A stretch of DNA of 64,000 nt from JBBRVW01 sp963784645 (GCA_963784645.1 CAWARY010000005.1:1-64000); one strand, 5' to 3'; shown: positions 48,256 to 57,027, numbered from the stretch's first letter. The notes: generated from the letters alone by a model not told the origin. Made by a program: numbers and translations.

Positions 48256-50222
48256 GCGCTGCAGCGGCCGCCGGCGTGACGCCGGCGCGGGTCGACGACG
48301 TCCGGTGGACGCCGACCGCCGAGCACCTCGACCGCAGCCGGCTGCACCACCTGTGCCGCTCGGTCGGGGTGGCCGACCGGGCGGAGCTGGACCGCTGGGC
48401 CACCGCCGACCCGGCCCGCTTCTGGTCCGTGGTCGAGAGCTGGCTCGGACTGCAGTGGCAGGTCCCGCCCACCGTCACTGTCGACCAGCTCGATCGGCCC
48501 GCCTCGAGCCGGTGGTACCCCGGTGCCGCCGCCAACATCGTCGACAGCGCGCTGACCCGGTGGGTGCACGCCGGTCGCGGCGACGAGGTGGCCCTGCTGT
48601 GGGACGACGAGTCCGGGGACTTCGGGAGCTTGACCTTCGCCGAGCTCGACGAGGAGGTGCGCCGGGTGGCCGGCGGCCTGCTCGCCGCCGGACTCCGGTT
48701 CGGCGACCGGGTCGGCGTGCAGCTGCCGATGCGACGGGAGGCCGCGGTGACGCAGCTCGCGCTCGCTGCGGTGGGCGCCGTCGCCGTACCCGTCTTCTCC
48801 GGCTTCGGGCCGGGCGCTGTCGCCGACCGGCTGCGCGGCTGCGGCGCCCGCGCCCTGGTCGTCGCCGACGGGCTGGTCCGCCGCGGCACACCGCGCCCGT
48901 TGCGGGCGCAGACCGCCGAGGTCCTGGACCTGGCTGCGTGCGTCGAGCTGTGCGTCACGGTGCCGGTGCCCGGCGTCGAGGTCACCGGCCGGCTGCGGGC
49001 CGAGGTCGGCTGGGCCGAGGTGCGGCTGCTGGGGGAGCGCGCGCCGGGTCGGGTCGCGCACTGCCCGACCGACCACGCGCTGATGGTGGCGTACACGTCC
49101 GGGACCACCGGGATGCCGAAGGGTGTGACGCTCGGCCACGCCGGGTTCGGCGTCAAGGCCGGTAGCGACGCCGCCCTGCTCTTCGACCTCGGGCCCGGCG
49201 ACGTCGCCTGCTGGGTGACCGACCCGGGCTGGGTCATGCACCCGATCACGCTCCTCGGCGGCCTGGTCGCCGGCTGCGCCGTCGCCCTCGTCGACGGCGC
49301 CGTGGACCACCCGCACGCCCGGCGGCTCTGGGACTCCGTCGAGCGGATGGGGGTGACCATGCTCGGTGTCTCCCCGACGCTCGTCCGGTCGCTGATGGCC
49401 TTGGACGCCGCGCCGGTGCGTTCGCCCAGGAGCCTGCGGGTGCTGGCCTCCAGCGGTGAACCGTGGACCACCGACGCCTACCTGTGGCTGCACACGCGGG
49501 TCGGCGGCGGCCGGATCCCGGTCATCAACTACTCCGGTGGCACCGAGGTCTCCGGCGGCATCCTCAGCAACACCGTGACCGAGCCGATCCTGCCGTGCTC
49601 GTTCGCCGGGCCGGTGCCGGGGATGGGCGCGACGGTCGTCGACGAGAACGGCGCCCCCATCGACGGCGGCGTCGGCGAGCTGGCACTGACCGTCGCGTCG
49701 CCGGGCATGCCGCTCGGCTTCTGGGGCGAGCCCGGCCGGTACGAGCAGACCTACTGGAGCAGGTGGCCGGGCACCTGGAAGCACGGCGACTGGGCCGAGC
49801 TGGCCCCCACCGGCGAGTGGTACGTCCACGGTCGCAGCGACGACACGCTCAACATCGCCGGCAAGAGGCTGGGCCCGGCCGAGGTCGAGAACGTCGTCAA
49901 CCAGGTGCCTGGCGTCGCGGAGTCGGCGGCGATCGGAGCGCCGCACCCGGTGAAGGGCGAGACCCTCGTCGTGTTCGCGCGCACCCATGCGGGCACCGAC
50001 CTGGCCAGCACCCGCACGGCCGTGGCCGACCGGGTCGCCGCCGAGCTCGGCAAGCCCTTGCGGCCGTCGGCCGTGCACTTCGTCCGCGACCTGCCGCGCA
50101 CCCGGAGCGGGAAGATCCTCCGCCGGCTGGTGCAGGACGTCCACCTCGGGCGCGCGGTCGACCCGACCGTCGGCAGCCTGGACAACCCGGCCGCCCTGGA
50201 CGCGCTGCGGGAACCCTCGTGA
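48252..50222 (+). CDS. AMP-forming acyl-CoA synthetase (acetyl-/acetoacetyl-CoA synthetase type)
   Basis: A 656-residue ANL-superfamily ligase that activates a carboxylic acid with ATP and CoA. The N-terminal part ARFWSVVESWLGLQWQVPP is like acetyl-CoA synthetases. Core motifs are AYTSGTTGMPKGVTLGH, NYSGGTEVSGG, WKHGDWAEL and the catalytic lysine in TRSGKILRR. The acid is not known; operon context suggests a side-chain or aglycone acid. The GTG at 48252 overlaps the previous stop, and its own stop overlaps the thiolase-like gene. Confidence 0.9.
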   Translation: MSAAAAAGVTPARVDDVRWTPTAEHLDRSRLHHLCRSVGVADRAELDRWATADPARFWSVVESWLGLQWQVPPTVTVDQLDRPASSRWYPGAAANIVDSALTRWVHAGRGDEVALLWDDESGDFGSLTFAELDEEVRRVAGGLLAAGLRFGDRVGVQLPMRREAAVTQLALAAVGAVAVPVFSGFGPGAVADRLRGCGARALVVADGLVRRGTPRPLRAQTAEVLDLAACVELCVTVPVPGVEVTGRLRAEVGWAEVRLLGERAPGRVAHCPTDHALMVAYTSGTTGMPKGVTLGHAGFGVKAGSDAALLFDLGPGDVACWVTDPGWVMHPITLLGGLVAGCAVALVDGAVDHPHARRLWDSVERMGVTMLGVSPTLVRSLMALDAAPVRSPRSLRVLASSGEPWTTDAYLWLHTRVGGGRIPVINYSGGTEVSGGILSNTVTEPILPCSFAGPVPGMGATVVDENGAPIDGGVGELALTVASPGMPLGFWGEPGRYEQTYWSRWPGTWKHGDWAELAPTGEWYVHGRSDDTLNIAGKRLGPAEVENVVNQVPGVAESAAIGAPHPVKGETLVVFARTHAGTDLASTRTAVADRVAAELGKPLRPSAVHFVRDLPRTRSGKILRRLVQDVHLGRAVDPTVGSLDNPAALDALREPS

Positions 50223-51379
50223 GCCTGCGGGGCGCCGCGGCCGTGGTCGGCGCCGCCGAGCTGCCGCCGCAGCGCGAGTCGCCCGGCGCGACGACGCTCG
50301 GGATGATCGCCACCGTCGCCGCGCAGGCCGTGTGCGACGCCGGCCTCGAGCCGCAGGACGTCGACGGCCTGCTCGTGGGGGTCCAGGTCGGCGAGACCCC
50401 GCAGCACGTCGCCGCCACCGTCGCGGAGTACCTCGGGCTGAGCCCCTCCTTCGCCGAGGTCGTGGACCTCGGCGGCGCGTCCGGCCCGGGCATGGTGTGG
50501 CGGGCGGCAGCCGCGGTGCAGGCCGGCATGTGCCGGACCGCGCTGTGCGTGCTCGCCAACACCCGCGACCCCGCGAACGTCCCGCGCTCGCCCAACCGCA
50601 ACCCGATCCGCGAGTTCGACGTCCCCTACGGCGCGAGCGGCGCCAACACGTCGTACGCCCTGATCGCGCAGCGCTACCTGCACGAGTTCGGCCGGTCCGG
50701 CGAGGACCTCGCCCTCGTGCCGGTGGTCGAGCGGGCGCACGCCGCGCTGAACCCCGACGCCGTCTTCCACGGCAGACCGATCACGGTCGACGACGTCCTG
50801 GCGTCGCCGATGGTGAGCGACCCGCTGCACCTGCTCGAGATCGTCATGCCCTGCGCGGGCGGAGCAGCCGTGGTGGTCACGTCGGCGGCGTCGGCCGGAG
50901 CGGCACCGCACCGGCCGGTGCTGGTCCGCGGTGCCGGGGAACGGGTCACGCACCGCGCGGTGAGCAGCGCCAGCACGCTGACGAGCTCGCCGCTGAAGGC
51001 GGCGATCCACGACGCCGTCACCATGGCCGGCGTCGCCGCGACGGACGTCGACCTGCTCTCGCTCTACGACTGCTACAGCATCCTGGTGCTGATCACCCTG
51101 GAGGACGCCGGTCTGTGCCCGCCCGGAGCGGGCGCCGACTGGTTGCGCGCCCACGACGTGTCGCACCTCGGAGCGGTCTCGCTCAACCCCCACGGCGGCC
51201 AGCTCGCGTGCGGCCAGGCCGACCTCGCCGGCGGCATGGGACACGTCGTCGAGGCGGTCCGCCAGCTGCGCGGCTCGGCCGGTGACCGGCAGATGCCGTC
51301 GGCACGCCTCGCCCTGGTCACCGGCAACGGGGCCACCATGGGGGAAGAGGTCGCACTGGTCCTGGAGGGAGGGTCATGA
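50219..51379 (+). CDS. Thiolase-fold protein of the SCP2/Ltp2 type lacking the nucleophilic cysteine
   Basis: A 386-residue thiolase homologue. Where thiolases have the active Cys (NNNCATG in SCP2 thiolase), this protein reads DLGGASGPGM, so Gly replaces Cys. Conserved family parts are DVDLLSLYDCYSILVLITLE, NPHGGQLACG and MGHVVEAVRQLRG. Cys-less Ltp2-type proteins act as retro-aldolases on 3-hydroxyacyl-CoAs when bound to a DUF35 partner, as in cholesterol side-chain removal. The next gene, overlapping by ATGA, starts with just such a DUF35 domain. An aldolase role is therefore likely, by inference. Confidence 0.85.
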   Translation: MSLRGAAAVVGAAELPPQRESPGATTLGMIATVAAQAVCDAGLEPQDVDGLLVGVQVGETPQHVAATVAEYLGLSPSFAEVVDLGGASGPGMVWRAAAAVQAGMCRTALCVLANTRDPANVPRSPNRNPIREFDVPYGASGANTSYALIAQRYLHEFGRSGEDLALVPVVERAHAALNPDAVFHGRPITVDDVLASPMVSDPLHLLEIVMPCAGGAAVVVTSAASAGAAPHRPVLVRGAGERVTHRAVSSASTLTSSPLKAAIHDAVTMAGVAATDVDLLSLYDCYSILVLITLEDAGLCPPGAGADWLRAHDVSHLGAVSLNPHGGQLACGQADLAGGMGHVVEAVRQLRGSAGDRQMPSARLALVTGNGATMGEEVALVLEGGS

Positions 51380-53064
51380 GCACCGTTCCGGCGAAGGCCG
51401 GCCCGACGGTCACGTCGGTGACGGCTCCGTTCTGGGACGGGCTGCGCGACGGGCAGCTGCTGCTGCAGCGCTGCGCGTCCTGCGGCCGGCCCCAGCACTA
51501 CCCACGGGTGCTCTGCCGCCACTGCTGGTCGTCGGACCTGTCCTGGACCGAGTCGGCCGCGACCGGCACGGTGTGGACGTGGACCGTGGTCCACCGCCCC
51601 GGCCACCCCGCGTGGGCCGCCGATGCGCCGTACGGCGTCGTGATCGTCGAGCTCGACGAGGGACCCCGGCTCGTCACCAGTTACGACGGCGACCTGGCCG
51701 CGCTCGCCGTCGGGTTGCCCGTGCGGGTCGGGACCGGGTCGCGGGACGGCTACGCCGTCGCGGTCGCCAGGCCGCTCCGCCGAGGGACGCACGGCGTGAC
51801 GGCCGCAGCCGGCCGGGTCCCCGGCACCGACGGCGGCCCGGCGATCCGTCAGCTCGGCCTGGTGGCCGCCGTGCAGGTGCTGGCGATGGCCACCTGGTTC
51901 GCGGCCTCCGCCGCGGCTCCGGCGCTGCGCGACGAGTGGCACCTGAGCACGGTCCAGGCGACGCTGCTCACCACCGCGGTCCAGCTCGGCTTCGTCGTCG
52001 GCGCCCTCGCCTCGGCCGCCACCAACCTGCCGGACGTCGTGTCGCCGCCCCGGCTGCTCGCGGCCGGGGCGCTCGCCGCGGCCGCCAGCACCGCGGCGCT
52101 CGCGCTCGTCGCCGACGGCATCGCGACCGCTGTCCCGCTCCGCTTCGTCACCGGCATGGCGCTGGCGCTGGTGTACCCGGTGGGGATGAAGATCGCGATC
52201 AGCTGGTTCGACGACCGGCGTGGCCTCGCCGTCGGCGTGCTGGTCGGTGCCTTGACGATCGGCAGCACGCTGCCGCAGCTCATCGGAGGCTCGCTCGGCT
52301 CGGCCTGGCGACCGGCACTGCTCGTCTCCAGCGTGCTCGCCGCGGCCGCTGCCGTGCTCCAGCGGTGGATCGTCGTCGGGCCGCTCGTGACCCGCTCCGA
52401 GGGCCTGCACCCCCGGGTCCTGCTGACCCTGCTCCGCGATCGGGCTCCGCGGCTGGCGAACCTCGGCTACCTCGGCCACATGTGGGAGCTCTACGCGCTG
52501 TGGGTGTGGCTGCCGACGTTCCTCGTGGCCGGGTTCCGGGAGCGCGGCCTGGACCCGTCGCGGTCCGTCGTCGGTGTCCTCGCCTTCGCTGCGCTGGGCG
52601 TGTGCGGGGCGCTCGGCTGTCTGGCCGGGGGCTTGCTGGGCGACCGCGTCGGCCGGTCCCGTGCCGCCGCCGCAGCGATGGCGGTCAGTGGCGTCTGCTG
52701 CCTGCTCGCAGCGCTCACCTTCGGCGGCTCACCCTGGCTGGTGGTGCCCCTGGTCATGGTCTGGGGTGCTGCCGTGATCGCCGACTCCGCGATGTTCTCC
52801 GCCTGCCTCGGAACGGTCGTGCCGCGCCGGTTCGTGGGCACAGCGCTCACCCTGCAGACCGCGATGGGCTTCTCGCTGACGGTCGTGACGATCCAGCTGC
52901 TGCCCGTCGTCGCGCACCATGCGGGCTGGCCGGTCGCCGTGGCGCTGCTCTCCGTCGGGCCGCTCCTCGGGGCCGTCGCCATGACCCGGCTCACCCCGCT
53001 GCTCGGCCACTTGTCGGCAAGCGGTGGACCCACACCTGCCCCGTCCCTGGAAGGACCACGATGA
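51376..53064 (+). CDS. Fusion of a DUF35 (zinc-ribbon/OB-fold) domain with an MFS transporter
   Basis: A 562-residue uninterrupted frame. Residues 15-130 form a DUF35 domain: FWDGLRDGQLLLQRCASCGR with zinc-ribbon cysteines 33, 36, 47 and 50, then an OB-fold (GTVWTWTVVHRPGHP, YGVVIVELDEGPRLV). After a short linker, residues 155-550 are a 12-helix MFS permease (LGLVAAVQVLAMATWFAASA, MALALVYPVGMKIAISWFDD, GGLLGDRVGRSRAAAA). DUF35 proteins are soluble partners of thiolase-fold enzymes; I know of no described fusion to a transporter. The fusion would tether the aldolase complex to the membrane beside an importer or exporter. Gene overlaps both neighbours (ATGA). Confidence 0.88.
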   Translation: MSTVPAKAGPTVTSVTAPFWDGLRDGQLLLQRCASCGRPQHYPRVLCRHCWSSDLSWTESAATGTVWTWTVVHRPGHPAWAADAPYGVVIVELDEGPRLVTSYDGDLAALAVGLPVRVGTGSRDGYAVAVARPLRRGTHGVTAAAGRVPGTDGGPAIRQLGLVAAVQVLAMATWFAASAAAPALRDEWHLSTVQATLLTTAVQLGFVVGALASAATNLPDVVSPPRLLAAGALAAAASTAALALVADGIATAVPLRFVTGMALALVYPVGMKIAISWFDDRRGLAVGVLVGALTIGSTLPQLIGGSLGSAWRPALLVSSVLAAAAAVLQRWIVVGPLVTRSEGLHPRVLLTLLRDRAPRLANLGYLGHMWELYALWVWLPTFLVAGFRERGLDPSRSVVGVLAFAALGVCGALGCLAGGLLGDRVGRSRAAAAAMAVSGVCCLLAALTFGGSPWLVVPLVMVWGAAVIADSAMFSACLGTVVPRRFVGTALTLQTAMGFSLTVVTIQLLPVVAHHAGWPVAVALLSVGPLLGAVAMTRLTPLLGHLSASGGPTPAPSLEGPR

Positions 53065-53483
53065 CTGCATGGACGACCACCCGGCCCGAGGTCGGCCAGA
53101 AGGCCGAGCTGTCCAGGACGGTGGGTGGCCACGACATCGAGCTCTTCACCGAGATCAGCGGTGACCGCAACCCACTGCACTACGACGAGGAGGCCGCGAA
53201 GCGCAGCCGCTTCGGCGAGATCGTGGTCCAGGGTGGCATCACCAGCGCGGTGCTCAACGCGGTCGTCGCCGAGCGGCTCCCTGGTCCGGGCACCGTCTTC
53301 CTCAACGTCTCCTGGGACTTCACCGCGCCGGTCCGGCCGGGTGACACCATCACCGGCGAGGTCGAGGTGCTCGAGGTCCGCGAGGACAAGCCCATCACCA
53401 AGCTCGCGACCCGGGTCGTGCGCGACGACGGCGTGGTCGCCTTGCAGGGCACCGCGGTCTGCTACACGATGCAGCTCACGTGA
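53061..53483 (+). CDS. MaoC-like enoyl-CoA hydratase
   Basis: A 140-residue single hot-dog domain. The hydratase motif SGDRNPLHYDEEAAKRSRFG supplies the catalytic Asp and His, followed by VVQGGITSAVLNAVVAERL and WDFTAPVRPGDTITGEVEVL. It adds water to a trans-2-enoyl-CoA to give the 3-hydroxyacyl-CoA, the substrate form that an Ltp2/DUF35 aldolase cleaves. ATG at 53061 overlaps the MFS fusion stop; its TGA overlaps the thiolase GTG. Confidence 0.9.
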   Translation: MTAWTTTRPEVGQKAELSRTVGGHDIELFTEISGDRNPLHYDEEAAKRSRFGEIVVQGGITSAVLNAVVAERLPGPGTVFLNVSWDFTAPVRPGDTITGEVEVLEVREDKPITKLATRVVRDDGVVALQGTAVCYTMQLT

Positions 53484-54607
53484 GCCTCACGAGCGGGTAC
53501 GGCGGCGTGGTCCTGCTCGGCGGGGCGCGGACGACCGTCGGCCGGATGCAGGGACGCTGGGCCGGTGTCCCGGCGACCGAGCTCGGTGCTCGCGCCGTGC
53601 GCGGCGCCCTGGACCGACTCGGCAACCCGGAGGTCGACTACGTCGCTCTGGGCAACGTGGTGCAGGCCGGCAACGGGCAGAACCCGGCGCGGCTGGCGGC
53701 CGCACTCGGCGGCGTCCCGCGCGGGGTGCCCGGAGTGACCCTCAACGACGTCTGCCTGGCGAGCATGAGCACGGTCGCGCTCGCAGCTCAGCTGGTGGCC
53801 TCGGGCGACGCCGGCGCGGTCCTGGTCGGCGGGTTCGAGTCCATGTCGCGGGCACCACGCACGCCCACCGACCTGCTGGTGGGCGACGGCCTGTGGTGCA
53901 GCCTCGACGAGGTCGGCATGGGCCCGCTCTCCGACGCCGAGAACGCCCGGCTCGACGTGTCGCGCGCCGACCAGGACGCGTTCGCCGTCGAGAGCCACCG
54001 TCGCGCCGCCAGGGCGACCGACGAGGGCCGGCTGGCCGAGGAGCTCGCCGGCGGCGAGGACGCAGCGAGCGGAGACGAGGGCATCCGGCGCGACTCCACC
54101 GAGGAACGGCTGGCCGGTCTGCAACCGGCGTTCACGGCAGACGGCACGATCACGGCGGCGAACGCGTCGCAGATGTCCGACGCCGCCGCAGCCGGCGTGG
54201 TCACGACCGCGGACCGGGCTGCCGTGCTGGGGCACCGGCCGCTGGCCGCCGTGGTGGGGCGCGCGGTCGTGGCGGGGGAGACCTCGAGCCTGCACCTGCG
54301 CCCGGCCGAGGCGGCCGCTGCAGTGCTGAAGCGGCACGGTCTCGTGGCGTCCGACGTCGGGGTCTGGGAGATCAACGAGGCGTTCGCCGGTGTGGTGCTG
54401 GCGTCGATGCGCGAGCTGGCCGTCGACCACGAACGGGTCAACGTCAACGGTGGCGCCATCGCCTTGGGCCATCCGCTGGGTGCCAGCGGCTTCCGGTTGG
54501 TCCTGACGCTGGCGCACGAGCTGCGGCGCCGCGGCGAGGAGTGGGGCGTCGCCGCGATCTGCGGGGGCGGCGGCCAGGGCGAGGCCGTGCTGCTCCGGGC
54601 TGCATGA
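53480..54607 (+). CDS. Acetyl-CoA acetyltransferase (thiolase)
   Basis: A 375-residue thiolase with a complete active site: nucleophile in NDVCLASM (Cys near residue 94), NEAF in the second half, GGAIALGHPLGASGFR with the catalytic His, and the C-terminal Cys in AICGGGGQG. It cleaves a 3-ketoacyl-CoA to acetyl-CoA plus a shortened acyl-CoA. It differs from the Cys-less homologue three genes upstream, so the operon holds both a retro-aldol and a thiolytic step. It is slightly shorter than the usual 390 residues. Confidence 0.92.
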   Translation: MSLTSGYGGVVLLGGARTTVGRMQGRWAGVPATELGARAVRGALDRLGNPEVDYVALGNVVQAGNGQNPARLAAALGGVPRGVPGVTLNDVCLASMSTVALAAQLVASGDAGAVLVGGFESMSRAPRTPTDLLVGDGLWCSLDEVGMGPLSDAENARLDVSRADQDAFAVESHRRAARATDEGRLAEELAGGEDAASGDEGIRRDSTEERLAGLQPAFTADGTITAANASQMSDAAAAGVVTTADRAAVLGHRPLAAVVGRAVVAGETSSLHLRPAEAAAAVLKRHGLVASDVGVWEINEAFAGVVLASMRELAVDHERVNVNGGAIALGHPLGASGFRLVLTLAHELRRRGEEWGVAAICGGGGQGEAVLLRAA

Positions 54608-54660
54608 CGGGACGGGGTGGACAGGCGCGACGAGCGCGCGTGACGAGCGGGAGGGACGAG

Positions 54661-55677
54661 ATGCACACCGACGTGGCGGTCATCGGCGCCGGCATGGGCG
54701 GGCTGGCGGCGGCCCGCTACCTGCGCTCGCAGGGCTTCGATGTCCTGGTGCTGGAGGGGCACGACGACCTGGGCGGTCAGTGGAACCGGCACAACCGGAA
54801 CAGCGGGGTCTGGCCGGAGATGCGGACCAACACCGCGCGGTTCCTCACCAGGTTCTCCGACGTCCGGTACCCCGACGGCGTCGCGATGTTCCCGCGCAAC
54901 GGCGAGGTCCTGGCGCTGCTCGACGCGTTCGCCGACCTGCACCATCTCCGGTCGGTGATCCGTTTCGGCGCCGAGGTCACCGACGTGTGCCGCTCGGCCG
55001 GCGGCGGCTACGACGTCGTCTGGACGGAGAGCGGCGAGGAGCGATGGCTGCACGCCCCACGCGTCGTCGTCGCGTCCGGACGCTACAACCGGCCCGAGAT
55101 CCCACCGGTGCCCGGACTGGACGCGTTCACCGGCAGCCACGGCGTCATCCATGCCTTCCATTACAAGGAGCCGGAGCGCTACCGGGACAAGGAGGTGGTG
55201 GTCGCGGGCGGCAGCATCTCCGCCCTGGAGATCGCCAGCGACCTGTCCATGATGGGTGCCCGGCGCGTGCACCTCGCCCAGCGGCGGCAGCGCTACGTGA
55301 TGCCGAAGATGGTCACCGGCACCCCGATCGAGTCGTACGTCTTCACCCGCGCTGCTGCCGAGGCGCTGGCGACCACTCCCGTCGACGAGCAGCACGCCGC
55401 TACTGCCGCACGCGTGCTCCGGCTCGGCGGCGACCCGTCCCGCTACGGCGCCCCGGCGCCGCACCCGGACATCGAGAAGGCAGGTGTGACCGGCAGCCAG
55501 CACTACCTCAACCTGGTGGCCGAGGACCGCATCTCGGTACATCCGTGGATCGCCGGCATCGACGGAGGATGCGTCACCTTCGCCGACGGCAGCTCTGCGG
55601 AGGCGGACGCGGTCGTCGTCGCGACCGGGTTCGACCTGAACCTCCCCTTTCTCAGCGAGACATCCGGCGCACCGTGA
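54661..55677 (+). CDS. Flavin-containing monooxygenase-like protein, N-terminal part (gene broken or split)
   Basis: A 338-residue FAD/NADPH protein. FAD loop VAVIGAGMGGLAAARYLRSQ, LGGQWNRHNRNSGVW, VVASGRYNRPEIPPVPG, FHYKEPERYRDKEVVVAGGS with the NADPH loop, and ATGFDLNLPFLSE. The frame then ends as TSGAP-stop, where one missing base near 55653 would restore the rest of the fold in the next frame. ATG at 54661 follows GGGAGGGACGAG; an ATG at 54604 overlaps the thiolase stop. FMO-type enzymes hydroxylate or do Baeyer-Villiger oxidation. Whether this half is active alone is doubtful. Confidence 0.75.
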   Translation: MHTDVAVIGAGMGGLAAARYLRSQGFDVLVLEGHDDLGGQWNRHNRNSGVWPEMRTNTARFLTRFSDVRYPDGVAMFPRNGEVLALLDAFADLHHLRSVIRFGAEVTDVCRSAGGGYDVVWTESGEERWLHAPRVVVASGRYNRPEIPPVPGLDAFTGSHGVIHAFHYKEPERYRDKEVVVAGGSISALEIASDLSMMGARRVHLAQRRQRYVMPKMVTGTPIESYVFTRAAAEALATTPVDEQHAATAARVLRLGGDPSRYGAPAPHPDIEKAGVTGSQHYLNLVAEDRISVHPWIAGIDGGCVTFADGSSAEADAVVVATGFDLNLPFLSETSGAP

Positions 55678-56150
55678 ATCTCTCCCGCAAGCGCATCGAG
55701 CTCGCCGAGTTCACCTTCCACCCGGATCTCGACGGCCTCGCGTTCGTGGGCCTGTGGCCGCAGCTCGGTCCGTACGCCGTGCCGCTCGAGCTGCAGGCGC
55801 GGTGGATCGCCTACACCTGGGGCGGCGCGGTCGCGGCGCCCGGCCGCGCGGAGCTGGATCGGGGCGTCCTCGACTGCATCGCCGAGCAGCACCAGGTGGG
55901 TTACCGGGAGCAGCACGAGATGGCTCTCCGGTTCGGGCGGCTGGCCGGCGTCGACCCGGCACAGCTCGCCGACCGCGAGCTGCAGGAGATCCTGCCCAGG
56001 GCCACGTTGACCGCCGACTCGTTCCGGCTGACCGGCCCGGACGCCGACCCGGGCGCGCGAGCACAGGTGGTCGCGGACTTCTGGGCGTTCGCCCCGCCGG
56101 AGGTCCGGGCTGAGGTCGAGGCCCGGCTCGGCGCAGCGACCAGGGGGTAG
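55674..56150 (+). CDS. Flavin-containing monooxygenase-like protein, C-terminal part
   Basis: A 158-residue frame whose start, NLSRKRIELAEFTFHPDLDG, followed by LAFVGLWPQLGPY and PLELQARWIAYTWGG, is the conserved C-terminus of FMO-like enzymes. The GTG at 55674 overlaps the TGA of the N-terminal part (GTGA), exactly like the other junctions in this operon, so reinitiation could make a two-piece enzyme. A one-base deletion is the simpler reading. Joined length is about 496 residues, normal for the family. It ends four bases from a convergent gene. Confidence 0.65.
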   Translation: MNLSRKRIELAEFTFHPDLDGLAFVGLWPQLGPYAVPLELQARWIAYTWGGAVAAPGRAELDRGVLDCIAEQHQVGYREQHEMALRFGRLAGVDPAQLADRELQEILPRATLTADSFRLTGPDADPGARAQVVADFWAFAPPEVRAEVEARLGAATRG

Positions 56151-56154
56151 CTGC

Positions 56155-57027
56155 TCAGACGTCGTCGAGGGCGCGTTGCAGCTCGCTGACGCGCTTCATC
56201 GCGCGCTCGGCGACGACGCGGGCGTCGTCCCGGGTGTCCGCGGTGGCCTTGCGGGCAGCGACCCCGGCGTCGTGCTGCGCCTGGGCCGCCTCGAGCTCCG
56301 AGGCCAGCCGGTCGACCTCACGCCGGGCCTCGGTCGCGGTGCGGTCCGCGACGATCGCCGCGTCCTCGGCGTCGGCCCGGGCGTCGGCCGCGTCACGCGC
56401 AGCCTTCCACGCCTCGGCCAGCTCGGCTTCCAGAGCAGCACGGCGTTCGGCCCGCTCGCGCTCCTCGGGCGTCGGTGCCGATCTCGACGCCCGGCGAGGT
56501 GCGGGCCGGCGGCGGACCACCGGCCCGCCGGGGTCGGTGCCGAACGCGTCGTGCTGCAGCACCTCCGACAGCCGGCCCTCCCGCAGCAGCTCGCCGGCGC
56601 GCTCGTCGGCCAGGGCTGCGTGCAGGGTCTGCTCCAGCCCGCGCGCGGCGTCCTCGGTCACCGCTTGACCGGCAGCGAGCGCGTCCTTGCGAGCCTGCCG
56701 GACCAGTGCCTGCACCAGCTGCCCGCGCTGCTTGGAGAGCTCCTTGAGCTGGGGTCCGCTCAGCGCGGCCGACGCCTCCCGCAGCCCGGCCCCGAGCTCG
56801 ATCAGCGGGTCGATCTCGTCGGCGTGCTCCCGGACGAGCTGGTTGGCCAGCCAGGCCGGGACGGTGGGCCTGCGCAGCGCCGCGACCTCGCGCGCGGCGT
56901 CGGCATCGCCCGCGGCCTTGAGCTCCCTGGCCTTCGCGTCGCGGGCAGCGACGAACTCCTTCGGGGTGAGGCCGTAGAGCTCGTCCGCGGCCTCACCCAC
57001 CACGTCGTCCTCGTCGGCGCGCGCCAT
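56155..57027 (-). CDS. Coiled-coil protein of unknown function
   Basis: A 290-residue soluble, Ala/Glu/Arg-rich protein. The N-terminus ADELYGLTPKEFVAARDAKA and RRPTVPAWLANQLVREH are conserved in many actinobacterial hypothetical proteins, and residues 175-290 form a long coiled coil (ELAEAWKAARDAADARADAE and onward). No catalytic motif is visible. ATG at 57027. It is convergent with the catabolic operon and not part of it. Confidence 0.8.
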   Translation of the reverse strand: MARADEDDVVGEAADELYGLTPKEFVAARDAKARELKAAGDADAAREVAALRRPTVPAWLANQLVREHADEIDPLIELGAGLREASAALSGPQLKELSKQRGQLVQALVRQARKDALAAGQAVTEDAARGLEQTLHAALADERAGELLREGRLSEVLQHDAFGTDPGGPVVRRRPAPRRASRSAPTPEERERAERRAALEAELAEAWKAARDAADARADAEDAAIVADRTATEARREVDRLASELEAAQAQHDAGVAARKATADTRDDARVVAERAMKRVSELQRALDDV

